From assembly GCA_015063125.1 (NCBI GenBank), contig SUTB01000003.1, forward strand, positions 104,494 to 168,493: a DNA stretch of 64,000 nucleotides, in the 5' to 3' direction. The translations under genes and the position numbers were made by a program. Source of the stretch: Thermoplasmata archaeon (GTDB taxonomy: Archaea; Thermoplasmatota; Thermoplasmata; Methanomassiliicoccales; Methanomethylophilaceae). Positions 25,520 through 33,999 of this stretch are shown here, in pieces (the first letter of the stretch is position 1; each line of letters starts with the position of its first letter). The notes beneath the pieces were generated by a model. That model did not search any database, was not told where the DNA came from, and saw nothing but the letters and a program-made list of their open reading frames with translations.

Positions 25520-26677
25520 ATGATTAGCAGAGACGAGGTTCTTGGAAATCTTGAGAAGATTAACCTCAAAGAGGCCAAGATCGGAGTTGTAGGGTCCCAT
25601 TCGGGACTGGATACATGCGACGGAGCTAAATCCGAGGGATTCAAGACCGTTGCCATCTGCCAGGAGGGAAGGGATTCACCCTTCACCAGGTACTACAAGA
25701 CGATCTATGACGACAACGGAAACCTCCGCAGGGGAACTGTGGACGAGACCGTGGTCCTCGACAAGTACAGCAGCATCCTCAAGCCCGAGGTCCAGAACAG
25801 CATGTTGAAGAACAACGTCCTGTTCGTCCCGAACAGGTCCTTCGTCTCTTACTGCGGCATCGATGCCGTGGAGGACGACTTCAAGCTCCCCATGGTCGGC
25901 AGCAGGAACCTGCTCAGGTCCGAGGAGAGGGGTGACCCCAAGGATTACTATTGGATACTCAACGAGGCCGGACTTCCCTTCCCCAAGAAGGTCGAGAAGC
26001 CCGAGGACATCGACGGGCTCACGATCGTCAAGGTGCACCACAAGGTCAAGAAGCTGGAGAGGGGATTCTTCACAGCCAAGGATTACGACCAGTTCGTGGA
26101 GAAATCCGAGGAACTGATCAAGCAGGGAGTCATCGAACCCGACTTCCTGAAGGACGCGAGGATGGAGCAGTACATCATCGGCCCCGTCTTCAACCTGGAC
26201 TTCTTCTATTCCCCGCTCGAGGAGAAGGGAGAGAAGCTGGAGCTCCTGGGAATCGACTGGAGGTTCGAGTCCTCTCTGGACGGATACTGCAGGCTCCCCG
26301 GAAAGCAGCAAGTGGAGCTGGAAGAGGATGGAATCATCCCCGAGTACACGGTGTGCGGACACAACTCCGCAACACTCAGGGAATCTCTGCTTCCCAAGGC
26401 CTACGAGCTCGCTGAGAAGTACGTCGCAGCGACCAAGAAGTTCTACGACCCCGGAATCATCGGACCCTTCTGTCTGCAGACCTGCGTCGACAAGGACCTG
26501 CACTTCCACATCTACGATGTCGCACCCCGTATCGGTGGAGGAACCAACGTCCACATGTCCGTCGGACACCCGTACGGAAACTCACTGTGGAGGCAGGAGA
26601 TGTCCTCCGGTAGGAGACTTGCCAAGGAGATCAGGAGAGCAATCGACGAAGAGCGTGTAGAGGAGATAGTGACATGA
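25520..26677 (+). CDS. purP: FAICAR synthetase PurP (formate-dependent)
   Basis: Archaeal ATP-grasp enzyme that uses formate and ATP to formylate AICAR in the ninth step of purine synthesis. The N-terminal domain has VGSHSGLDTCDGAKSEGFKT. The ATP-grasp core includes DGLTIVKVHH and the GPVFNLDFFYSP segment, and the metal and phosphate residues lie in VAPRIGGGTNVHMS. Length (385 aa) is typical. The ATG at 25520 is four bases downstream of the transcript start expected from the TATA element at 25484-25494. The next gene overlaps it by four bases. Confidence 0.94.
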   Translation: MISRDEVLGNLEKINLKEAKIGVVGSHSGLDTCDGAKSEGFKTVAICQEGRDSPFTRYYKTIYDDNGNLRRGTVDETVVLDKYSSILKPEVQNSMLKNNVLFVPNRSFVSYCGIDAVEDDFKLPMVGSRNLLRSEERGDPKDYYWILNEAGLPFPKKVEKPEDIDGLTIVKVHHKVKKLERGFFTAKDYDQFVEKSEELIKQGVIEPDFLKDARMEQYIIGPVFNLDFFYSPLEEKGEKLELLGIDWRFESSLDGYCRLPGKQQVELEEDGIIPEYTVCGHNSATLRESLLPKAYELAEKYVAATKKFYDPGIIGPFCLQTCVDKDLHFHIYDVAPRIGGGTNVHMSVGHPYGNSLWRQEMSSGRRLAKEIRRAIDEERVEEIVT

Positions 26678-27279
26678 AGACCAAGGCATTGTTCGCAGTC
26701 GCACTGATGCTGCTGATGGCATTCGCTTTCGTTATTCCCGCAGAGGATGACGATGCGGCTATCACATCTATGAGCATCGAGGGCGGGAACACCATCACAG
26801 TGGACCAGGGGAAGACTGTCAAGATCGTGCTCAACTACACGACGGACAGGAACGAGGGCTGCACCATCAAGATCGTGAAGGTCTCCGACAACACCACCGT
26901 GCACAACCAGTATTACTCCCTTGTATCCGGTGCCGGATCCCTTGAGATCTACCTGGACGACCTCGGGAACACATCGCCCGGAAAGATGAAGCTGACCTAC
27001 ACCAGCGGTGGCTCTGATACCTCGTTCTACTTCGATATCAACTACGCCACCTCCATCTGGAGTAATGCCGCAATCTACATCGCGATAATCGCGATCGTCA
27101 TCCTGGTCATTGCGCTCGTCCTCTTCAAGTCGCGCATGGCGCCCAAGCAGAAGAACCAACTCACCTTCGAGCAGATCGAGGCCGAGAAGCAGGCCCAGAA
27201 GACCTCAAAGCCGGAAGAGAAGAAACCCTCCGCTTCGAAGTCCGAGAGGCAGAGATACCTCGCCTCGAAGAAGAAGTGA
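26674..27279 (+). CDS. Secreted/anchored protein with one C-terminal membrane segment
   Basis: 201 aa. A signal peptide (MKTKALFAVALMLLMAFAFV) is followed by a ~105-residue beta-rich extracellular domain, a membrane helix at about residues 129-150 (AAIYIAIIAIVILVIALVLF), and a Lys/Glu-rich cytoplasmic tail. The extracellular part resembles an Ig-like or CARDB-type fold, but no family is certain. Its ATG overlaps the purP stop (ATGA), which ties its expression to purine synthesis for no obvious reason. The signal peptide resembles that of the large surface proteins at 53994 and 59025. Confidence 0.7.
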   Translation: MKTKALFAVALMLLMAFAFVIPAEDDDAAITSMSIEGGNTITVDQGKTVKIVLNYTTDRNEGCTIKIVKVSDNTTVHNQYYSLVSGAGSLEIYLDDLGNTSPGKMKLTYTSGGSDTSFYFDINYATSIWSNAAIYIAIIAIVILVIALVLFKSRMAPKQKNQLTFEQIEAEKQAQKTSKPEEKKPSASKSERQRYLASKKK

Positions 27280-27287
27280 AATCATTT

Positions 27288-27314
27288 AGGCGGGGAGACC
27301 CGCCTTCTTTTTTA
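27288..27314 (+). terminator. Shared terminator of the purP operon and the GNAT gene
   Basis: AGGCGGG (27288-27294) pairs with CCCGCCT (27299-27305), followed by TCTTTTTTT. It lies between convergent genes. Confidence 0.75.
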
Positions 27315-27332
27315 AGAAAAATCCACAACTGA

Positions 27333-27830
27333 TCAGAGCTTCAGCTTCGGATCCCTAAGGTCCATGAGCGCCACCTCGCGCCTGTCCATGAAGAATCCAA
27401 GCTTCTTGTGAAGCAGGATCGACGGTGCGTTGTCCTCTTGGATCATGGCATGGGCCACCGTACAGCCCATGTCCCTGCCCTTCTTGACGCACTCCCTCAA
27501 CAGCTGGTAACCGATCATGTTGCGGCGGAAGTAAGGGTGGACCCCCATGTTCTCGATCCACAGCAGATTGTCCTCGTCACAGATATGGTGGAGTATCTGT
27601 GCGAAGATGAAACCGACTACCTCGTCATCCTCTACGGCAACGAAGCTGACTCCGCTGTCCAGATAGGCTTTGAAATGATTCTTGCTGCTGGCCCCAAGAT
27701 TGTCCTTCCACTCCTGAGGAAGGTCCTCCCACTTGTTCTCGATGGTCTCGGCGAAGTACTCCTTGATGCATGCGATCTCCAAGTTACGGACACTCTCTAT
27801 GTCCTTGACCTTCAGCTGGCGGATCTCCAT
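27333..27830 (-). CDS. GNAT-family N-acetyltransferase
   Basis: 165 aa with the GNAT fold. The acetyl-CoA motif A region is IENMGVHPYFRRNMIGYQLLRECV, with the R-x-x-G-x-G/A loop as RRNMIGY, and motif B is the HKKLGFFMDRREV segment at the C-terminus. It resembles RimI-type or ribosomal-protein acetyltransferases, though the substrate is not predictable. The ATG at 27830 is preferred; a GTG at 27836 overlaps the argS stop (GTGA) and is equally possible. Last gene of the aRF1-argS-GNAT operon. Confidence 0.85.
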   Translation of the reverse strand: MEIRQLKVKDIESVRNLEIACIKEYFAETIENKWEDLPQEWKDNLGASSKNHFKAYLDSGVSFVAVEDDEVVGFIFAQILHHICDEDNLLWIENMGVHPYFRRNMIGYQLLRECVKKGRDMGCTVAHAMIQEDNAPSILLHKKLGFFMDRREVALMDLRDPKLKL

Positions 27831-27832
27831 CC

Positions 27833-29593
27833 TCACATCTCCTCGGGTGCGCCCATTCCGAGACAGTCGAGAACGTCAGCGAGAACGGTCTTCGCGCATT
27901 CGACCAGGGTGAGCCTGGCGTTCCTCTTCTCGTTCGAGTTGAGGATGGACACGTCGGCGTAGTATTGGTTGAAGGCACTGGCGAGTTCGTGGCCGTATGC
28001 CGGGAGCATGTGGACGCGCATGTCGTTGCCTGCGGTCTTGAGGACGTCCTCGTACCTTGCAAGTGTCTTTATGAGATTGAGCTCAGTAGGCTCGACGAAT
28101 TTGGCCGGGTCGGTATCGTGCTCGAATTCTCCGGCTTTCTTCAGCATGGTACAGGCCCTTGCGTGGACATACTGGAGATACGGTCCGGAATTGCCGTCGA
28201 AGTTCAGAGCATCCTCCCACTTGAAGACGAACTGCTTCTCCGGCTGCACGCGGATGATGTTGAACCTCACTGCGGCGACACCGACGATCTTGGCGATCTC
28301 CCTCATCCTGTCCTCGGGCATCTCCTTGCGCCTGGACTTGATCTCCTCGTATGCGCGGGCGACGGCCTCGTCGATAAGATCGTCGAGGTAGACTACGACT
28401 CCCTTCCTGGTGGACATCTTCCCTTCGGGAAGAGAGACGAATGCGTAGAACAGCGGCTCGGGGAGCTTCTCATTGCCGAGGATCTCCAATGCGGAGCACA
28501 GCTGCTTAGAACCGAGCTTCTGGTCCTCTCCGAGGACATCTATCAGGCGGTCGGCCCTAGTGAACTTGTCGAGATGATAGGCGAGGTCGCGGGTAGTGTA
28601 CAATGTGGTTCCGTCGGACCTGGTGAAGGTGAACTTGGTGTTCTTCCCCTGGACTCCGAAGTCCTTGAGGTCCACGAACCATGCACCGTCCTCGGTCTGG
28701 CCAGCGTACTTGGACTTCTTCAGCTTCTCCACGACGTCCCTTGCCGATCCATCGGCTATGTACTGGGATTCCCATGTGTACCTGTCCAGGACGACGTTGA
28801 TGTTCCCCAGGGTCTCCCTGAGTCCATCCAGCATGATCTCCGCTGTGTGCCTGACGGTGTCGATGACCTCCTTGTCGCCCTGCTCGAACCTGCGCATCAT
28901 GTCGGCGATCTCCTCCTGAACTGCAGGATCGGATTCCATCCTCTTGTTGGCAACGCGGTACTTGGCTACGAGCCTGTGGTCGGTCTTATCCCTCTCCTTC
29001 TCGTTCTGGCCGATCTCCTTCATATGCTCCTCGGAGTTCTTGGCGGCCTCCTCGTCGGAGACATTGTTGACACCCCAGGTGAGCACGACGACCTGTTTTC
29101 CCACATCGTTGACGTAGTACTCGGTCGTGACCTTGTGTCCGCACCTCTTCAGGCATCTTGCCAGCGTGTCCCCTATGATAGGGTTGCGGGCCCTTCCGAC
29201 GTGTATGGGGCCGGTAGGATTGGTGGAGGTGTGCTCCACGTTGACAGTGATACCGGACGACGGCATAGAGCCGTAGCATGATTGGCATCTGACGATCTCG
29301 TCAAGGGTGGATCTGATCAGTGCCGACGGATCGATGTTGAAGTTGAGGAAACCGTTGACCGACGAGACCTTCGAGATCATGCCGGAGGGCTGTATCCTCG
29401 ATGCGAGATCGTCGGAGATCATCTGGGGCGCCTTCCTCATGGCCTTGGCCAGCGGGAAACAGGGCACCGCCATGTCGACGCCTTCCATCGTGGAGGCTTC
29501 GATGACGAATTCGGCTCCCTCGGAGCCCATATCCTTCAGTGCTGCCGAGACCTTTTCCTGGATCTCGCTGCGGAAATCATCCATGACCGTCAT
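27833..29593 (-). CDS. argS: Arginyl-tRNA synthetase
   Basis: Class I synthetase of about 586 aa. The HIGH motif appears as HVGRARNP near residue 120 and the KMSKS motif as KMSTRKG near 390. The N-terminal Add1 domain and the C-terminal DALR anticodon-binding domain (YLQYVHARACTMLKKAGEF onward) are both complete. The ATG at 29593 lies five bases after the aRF1 stop; a GTG at 29602 that overlaps the stop by four bases is the alternative. Grouping with aRF1 makes this a translation operon. Confidence 0.95.
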   Translation of the reverse strand: MTVMDDFRSEIQEKVSAALKDMGSEGAEFVIEASTMEGVDMAVPCFPLAKAMRKAPQMISDDLASRIQPSGMISKVSSVNGFLNFNIDPSALIRSTLDEIVRCQSCYGSMPSSGITVNVEHTSTNPTGPIHVGRARNPIIGDTLARCLKRCGHKVTTEYYVNDVGKQVVVLTWGVNNVSDEEAAKNSEEHMKEIGQNEKERDKTDHRLVAKYRVANKRMESDPAVQEEIADMMRRFEQGDKEVIDTVRHTAEIMLDGLRETLGNINVVLDRYTWESQYIADGSARDVVEKLKKSKYAGQTEDGAWFVDLKDFGVQGKNTKFTFTRSDGTTLYTTRDLAYHLDKFTRADRLIDVLGEDQKLGSKQLCSALEILGNEKLPEPLFYAFVSLPEGKMSTRKGVVVYLDDLIDEAVARAYEEIKSRRKEMPEDRMREIAKIVGVAAVRFNIIRVQPEKQFVFKWEDALNFDGNSGPYLQYVHARACTMLKKAGEFEHDTDPAKFVEPTELNLIKTLARYEDVLKTAGNDMRVHMLPAYGHELASAFNQYYADVSILNSNEKRNARLTLVECAKTVLADVLDCLGMGAPEEM

Positions 29594-29598
29594 GTGAA

Positions 29599-30837
29599 TC
29601 ACATCTTGTATCTCAGGAGGGCTGCCACTCCTCCGAACGCTTTCAGCAGCATGTCTCCTTCCTCTGAGTCGGGAGAGATTAGTTGGACGCGGGTGCTGTA
29701 CAGCTCCGCCTTGTTGAAGAAGTCGTCGATGAAATCCTCATCGTTGATGATCTGGGAATTGGCCCCGCATTCGGGACACTGGAATCTTGCATCCGAATCG
29801 GCGACGGTCATCTCATGGGTGTGCCCGGATTGGCACTGGACCGTTATGCGCCTCTTCTTGATGGACTCGGACAGGAGGACCATGTCAACGGCACCGGCGT
29901 CCAGTGCAGCCCTGACCTCGTCCTCTCCGTATGCGGAGAGCCCCCCGTCAGGCTTCCTTATCTCGGTGAAGAGCCTCTGCATGAAGACCTTCTCCCTGGA
30001 GAGCTGCAGTCCCGTGAGAATGTTCTGGGAGTTCTGGACCAGTTCCCTGAGTCCGGACTCGTCTGTATATCCGGTGTCCACCAACGGTGTGACGACCTTC
30101 TTCCTGAGCTCGTGGTGGAGATATTCCTCCTTGACGAAGAACTCCTTGGTGTATCCGGGCCCTCCGACCAGTATGCCCAGCAGTTCGGGCCTGTTGAGGA
30201 AGTACTCTGTGCAGTTGTCCGCCACCTTTGTGAAGAACTCATGGGCGGCGATCTCGATCAGCCTCTCGAAACGGACGGACGACTGACCTCCCTGGTGGTG
30301 CTTGCTGGGAACCAGTGAATCGAAGTGCTTCAGGACCTGTATCCTGCTCCCTGAGAGGATACCCAGGGTCGCCTCGGACCTATCGATGGTGATGAGTCCG
30401 TAGCACTTCTTGTCCAGCATCATGGACTCGAGTGGCTCGGTGAAGAAGTCCGAATCGCATCTGTATAGGAACGCTGTGATCGCTTCCGGCGGGTGGATGA
30501 CATACTGGACCATCTTGGTCTGGTCGCCGGCGCGGGGTACCTCCCCGCAGAAGATTACGATACCGTTCGGCGGTGCCTGTTTGAAGGTTTTGAGTCGAGA
30601 TGCGATGGAGTCGATTGCGCTGGTGACATTCTTCATCGTCGTCTTCGACTTGATGTTGGATGCCTGCGACTGCTCGTTCCTCAGGTACGCCATGACATCG
30701 GAGATGGGCTTGTTCTCGGGAACGTAACATGAGATGAGTTCTGTTCCCCTTCCCCTGTAGTTCATGATCTCCTGCATGTCCTTCTTGAAATCGTACCTTG
30801 CTCTGTCCTCAGAGTTCTCCAAATTGGCGTCTGCCAT
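29599..30837 (-). CDS. prf1: Peptide chain release factor aRF1
   Basis: Recognises stop codons and triggers peptide release. The N-terminal decoding domain has NIKS (in SQASNIKSKTT) and the YxCxxxF-type motif YRCDSDFF. The middle domain has the catalytic GGQ as HHQGGQSSVRFERL. The C-terminal domain contains a CxxC-type zinc motif (CPEC). The ATG at 30837 is preceded by GGTGG; a GTG at 30846 is inside that site. This is a single standard-length aRF1 (412 aa). If the organism reads UAG as pyrrolysine, the decoding domain would be expected to tolerate UAG readthrough, but I see nothing anomalous in the motifs. Confidence 0.95.
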   Translation of the reverse strand: MADANLENSEDRARYDFKKDMQEIMNYRGRGTELISCYVPENKPISDVMAYLRNEQSQASNIKSKTTMKNVTSAIDSIASRLKTFKQAPPNGIVIFCGEVPRAGDQTKMVQYVIHPPEAITAFLYRCDSDFFTEPLESMMLDKKCYGLITIDRSEATLGILSGSRIQVLKHFDSLVPSKHHQGGQSSVRFERLIEIAAHEFFTKVADNCTEYFLNRPELLGILVGGPGYTKEFFVKEEYLHHELRKKVVTPLVDTGYTDESGLRELVQNSQNILTGLQLSREKVFMQRLFTEIRKPDGGLSAYGEDEVRAALDAGAVDMVLLSESIKKRRITVQCQSGHTHEMTVADSDARFQCPECGANSQIINDEDFIDDFFNKAELYSTRVQLISPDSEEGDMLLKAFGGVAALLRYKM

Positions 30838-30926
30838 TATATCCACCTTGGAGTCGCATCCCTATAATTGTTAAAAAGCTTATGATAGAGTCCGGAGATT
30901 TCCACATCAGATACAAAGAACTGCGA

Positions 30927-31169
30927 TCAAAACGAGTCAGTGTCCTTAGCCCTGAATCTCCTCTCGACCTCTTCCCTGATATCTTCTGGAATGGCCTCTA
31001 AGGCTCTCTGAATATCTATGCCCTCGTCGATCATGAAAGAGACAGTCTTGAGGTAATTGTTAATCGCCTGCTCCTTTGCGATTTCAACTGGAACCAATTC
31101 TCCCGAGTCGATGGCTTCCTGAATCCATTCACGTCTCCAACCCCTGTGCATCTCCTCATCTATGGTCAT
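30927..31169 (-). CDS. Free-standing Rpn C-terminal module (copy 2)
   Basis: 80 aa starting MTIDEEMHRGW, the same words as the C-terminal module of the Rpn protein at 31690. The ATG follows GGGAGAG at ribosome-binding distance. The core (MTIDEEMHRGW then REWIQEAIDS) is close to the parent; the C-terminal half has diverged. The upstream non-coding sequence also resembles the parent gene, so the unit arose by duplication of a gene 3' segment. By analogy with bacterial RpnS it could be a stand-alone inhibitor. It lacks any catalytic residues. Confidence 0.6.
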   Translation of the reverse strand: MTIDEEMHRGWRREWIQEAIDSGELVPVEIAKEQAINNYLKTVSFMIDEGIDIQRALEAIPEDIREEVERRFRAKDTDSF

Positions 31170-31307
31170 ATTCAACTCTCCCGCGTTAACCAATTTTAAA
31201 GTTCAAACAAGAGGTTATATAGGCTTCCTTACGCCGTTCCATGCAAGACACAAAAAAACGTATCAGAGAATGAATTCTGTCGATAAATCAATAGAAAGGT
31301 GAATAAA

Positions 31308-31544
31308 TCATTCGAACGAATTAATGCCTATTTCCTTGATTCTTTTCTGAACCTCGTCTCTGATTTCTTTTGGTGCACACAAATCCAAGGCCTTTTGAAG
31401 ATCCATCCCACCACTGACTAAAATGGAGACAGAATTGAGAGAATGATTTACGATCACATCGGCTGGAACCACCTCTCTCGAATCGATGGCTTCCTGGACT
31501 CCTTCACGTTTCCAACCCCTATGCATCTCCTCGTCTATGGTCAT
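31308..31544 (-). CDS. Free-standing Rpn C-terminal module (copy 1)
   Basis: 78 aa starting MTIDEEMHRGWKREGVQEAI, identical in this stretch to the parent Rpn gene at 31690. Its ATG follows GAGGT at good ribosome-binding spacing. The middle (SREVVPADVI) still matches; the end has drifted. The sequence upstream (31545-31620) aligns with codons just before the internal ATG of the parent but carries stops, so it is no longer part of a long gene. Likely an independently translated small protein; function as an RpnS-like antitoxin is inference. Confidence 0.6.
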   Translation of the reverse strand: MTIDEEMHRGWKREGVQEAIDSREVVPADVIVNHSLNSVSILVSGGMDLQKALDLCAPKEIRDEVQKRIKEIGINSFE

Positions 31545-31689
31545 ATTCAACCTCTAGATCTAATCAATTTAAGATTTCATACAAGAGGTTAAAAAGACTT
31601 CGTTACGCCGTTCCACAAAAAATCGACAAAAACAATTCAGCAAAGATTGGTTTAACAATAGATAGATAGCGGGAATTTGAGGTCTTTGA

Positions 31690-32655
31690 TCAATTCGAGT
31701 TAGTGCCGTTCGCCATGATTCTCTTCTCAATCTCTTCTCTGAATTCTCTTGATACGTATGAATCCAGCACATCTTGAAGGTCCATGCCTCTGCTGACCAT
31801 AAAAGTAACAGCTTCGTAGTAGTTTTTTATCTGCTGTTCCTTGACGATTTCAGCTGGAACCACCTCTCTCGAATCGATTGCTTCCTGGACTCCTTCACGT
31901 TTCCAACCCCTATGCATCTCCTCGTCTATGGTCATATTCAATCCCCTGAGCCTATCGAATATGTATTCGGTATCGGGGATATTATAGACTTCGCTCAGCC
32001 GTTCCGCCTTCTCATGATCCGTGATATCCGAAGAGAACAACGAATTGAGCATTCCCATGGTTGTCTCCGGGCAATCATCCTTGTTGCCTATGTTGACGAT
32101 CACGATCTCCATCTTGTCGCTTCTGACCAGCGGACGGTCTGATGAATAACGGCTATCGTATTCGCCCTGAACATAGTATCTGCTGATCGTGTTCTTCATA
32201 TCCTTTCTCGGATCCATCATGATCCAAATGCTGTAGGTCTTCACGATGTCGCTGTAATTGTCATGGTCGAAGTACGTTCCCTTCTGCTCATGGATGATGG
32301 AGGCCGCATAGTACAGCGCCCGGTCGATTATGGAATATCCCGGACTGCGTTCTCTCTGCCCCTCGATGTTCAGCAGCACCCTTACCTTGCCTGTCGCAGG
32401 TATGCGCATCTGGATGAAGTTGTCCATGGTCACGTGGTGGCCTTTCGCCGGGATCTCCGGGTTGCCCTTGATCACGGTGCGCCCTCCTTCCTCAATGGGG
32501 AGGCATCTCCGGATGTACTCCAGATCCTTTCCCCTGACCTCCTGCACCAGTTCGCTGAGCACACGCGCCAGGACGTAGGAATCCCCCATGATCTCCTTGA
32601 ATATCTCATCCAATGTTCTTTCCTTTTGTACTCCGACCTCTACCATGTCCATCAT
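31690..32655 (-). CDS. Rpn-family PD-(D/E)XK nuclease (transposase-like)
   Basis: About 321 aa. The N-terminal half matches the recombination-promoting nuclease/COG5464 family: TLDEIFKEIMGDSYVLARVL, then the core strand VRVLLNIEGQRER with the E-x-Q catalytic pair. The C-terminal ~81 residues (from Met at 31935) form a separate helical module that is repeated twice downstream as free-standing genes. The internal ATG at 31935 is preceded by AGGGG, so a short protein could be made from inside this gene. Bacterial Rpn proteins are DNA nucleases, reported as toxic and anti-phage, held in check by an internally translated C-terminal fragment. ATGs at 32655, 32652 and 32646 are all possible starts. 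Confidence 0.75.
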   Translation of the reverse strand: MMDMVEVGVQKERTLDEIFKEIMGDSYVLARVLSELVQEVRGKDLEYIRRCLPIEEGGRTVIKGNPEIPAKGHHVTMDNFIQMRIPATGKVRVLLNIEGQRERSPGYSIIDRALYYAASIIHEQKGTYFDHDNYSDIVKTYSIWIMMDPRKDMKNTISRYYVQGEYDSRYSSDRPLVRSDKMEIVIVNIGNKDDCPETTMGMLNSLFSSDITDHEKAERLSEVYNIPDTEYIFDRLRGLNMTIDEEMHRGWKREGVQEAIDSREVVPAEIVKEQQIKNYYEAVTFMVSRGMDLQDVLDSYVSREFREEIEKRIMANGTNSN

Positions 32656-32792
32656 TTGGATACGGAACGTATCCGCAGATGAGTTGCGTTCCCCATATTA
32701 ATCGTGTAAACCGTTTTCTAGACTCTATAGATTGAGACCCCGTTTTTGTCCCATGTACGGTTTATAACTGTTTCATTTGAGTTGAAACTGAG

Positions 32793-33698
32793 ATGATAGG
32801 CGTTTATAGATGGGTAACCATCCATGCCTGCATGGGAGAGGCATCTGGCGACAGGGTCAGATTCGGTCGCATCGACCGCGATTGGGTCAAAGAATCGGGT
32901 CTGCTGTGCGCCGATATGCATTTCCATACCCATTTCTCGGATTCGTACACGAAGGTGCCCAGCGCCATTGCTCTCGCGAATAAGAGGGGATGCGGTCTGG
33001 CCATAACCGACCACAACCTCATAGGCGGTGCTCTGGAGGCCTTCGAATCATGGAAGCTCGGAGATCCCTTCCTCATACCGGGGATAGAGATCAGCTCCTG
33101 GGACGGGCCTCACATCCTGGTCTACTTCTACACGGTCGATGAGCTGAAGGAGTACTGGGAGAAGAACGTGCATCCGTACATCTCCAAGAGCCCCTGGCTG
33201 AACATGGCCAAAGGAACGGAATGGATCCTCGATTCGCTGGAGGACGTCAACTGCGTCGTATCGGGCGCGCATCCTCTTGGATATCTCGGGACGGTCAAGG
33301 GCGTTCAGAAAGCGGCCAACAACGGCACCCTCCCTAAGGACATCGGGCGCAGGTTCGACGCCTACGAGGTCATCTGCAGCGGGATGTTCAGGGGAGAAAA
33401 TGTCAAAGCTTGGAAGAAGGCCGACGAGTTCGGCATCGGCTACACCGGAGGTAGCGACGGTCATCTGCTCAGCGAGGTCGGAAGCGTCATCACGTTATCG
33501 GATGCCAACGACCTGGATGAGTTCCTCAATAACATCGTGAAGCACAGGAACATGGTCATGGGGAAGGAGAAGATGATCTACAAGAAGGCCATCATGGGTA
33601 TGGCCAGCGTCAGCAGGTTCATCACAGCGTACCCGCTGTCTTCCATAGAGGAGAAGGTGGGACGCATCGTCCACACCCACTCCAAGAACAGGTGCTGA
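32793..33698 (+). CDS. PHP-domain metal-dependent hydrolase
   Basis: 301 aa. The PHP metal motifs are visible in order: DMHFHTHFSD near residue 40, ITDHN near 72, PGIEIS near 95, GAHPLG near 155, and GGSDGH near 215. Such proteins are phosphoesterases or related to the polymerase PHP domain; this stand-alone form often handles small phosphate esters or nucleotides. The ATG at 32793 is about 28 bases from the GTTTATAACTG element at 32759-32769, so it appears leaderless. It converges with the STAS gene, ending three bases before it. Confidence 0.85.
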   Translation: MIGVYRWVTIHACMGEASGDRVRFGRIDRDWVKESGLLCADMHFHTHFSDSYTKVPSAIALANKRGCGLAITDHNLIGGALEAFESWKLGDPFLIPGIEISSWDGPHILVYFYTVDELKEYWEKNVHPYISKSPWLNMAKGTEWILDSLEDVNCVVSGAHPLGYLGTVKGVQKAANNGTLPKDIGRRFDAYEVICSGMFRGENVKAWKKADEFGIGYTGGSDGHLLSEVGSVITLSDANDLDEFLNNIVKHRNMVMGKEKMIYKKAIMGMASVSRFITAYPLSSIEEKVGRIVHTHSKNRC

Positions 33699-33700
33699 GA

Positions 33701-33997
33701 TCACTCGATCTTCAGCAGACCGGAGAAATTCGTCATGTCCAGGATGGACCTGACATCCTTGTTCACGTTCACCAGCTTTATTCCGTCCTTGTCCTCCATC
33801 AGCTCGTCGGCGTTCAGGATGGATCTCAGTCCGGCGGACGAGATGTACGATACCTCGGCCATGTCGAACACCAATGACTTGGCTTCCACAGCCTCCCTCT
33901 CGACGGCCTCGTCCAGTTCCGGTGCCGTGACGTAGTCTATGTTGCCTCTGGGGATCAGAGTGGTGACCCCGTTCTCCTTCTTCACATCTATCTGCAT
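33701..33997 (-). CDS. STAS-domain anti-sigma factor antagonist-like protein
   Basis: 98 aa. It matches SpoIIAA/RsbV proteins: a first strand VTTLIPRGNIDYVTAPELDE and the phosphorylation-site region VSYISSAGLRSIL with the key serine in SSAGL. In bacteria the dephosphorylated form binds an anti-sigma kinase. The kinase-like and phosphatase domains are fused in the next gene upstream. The ATG at 33997 has GGAG ten bases before it, two bases after the previous stop; a TTG at 34003 overlaps that stop. Archaea lack sigma factors, so the downstream target must differ. Confidence 0.88.
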   Translation of the reverse strand: MQIDVKKENGVTTLIPRGNIDYVTAPELDEAVEREAVEAKSLVFDMAEVSYISSAGLRSILNADELMEDKDGIKLVNVNKDVRSILDMTNFSGLLKIE

Positions 33998-33999
33998 TT

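Larger units (their letters stand above)
30927..31960 (-). repeat. Three tandem copies of the Rpn 3' segment
   Basis: Units of about 370-380 bases beginning at or near 31980, 31600 and 31230 and ending with each module's stop. They share the block encoding MTIDEEMHRGW, plus about 70 bases before it (ACAAGAGGTTA and ACGCCGTTCC elements in the two free copies, ACCCCT..GCCGTTCC in the parent). Divergence increases toward the 3' end. Confidence 0.6.
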
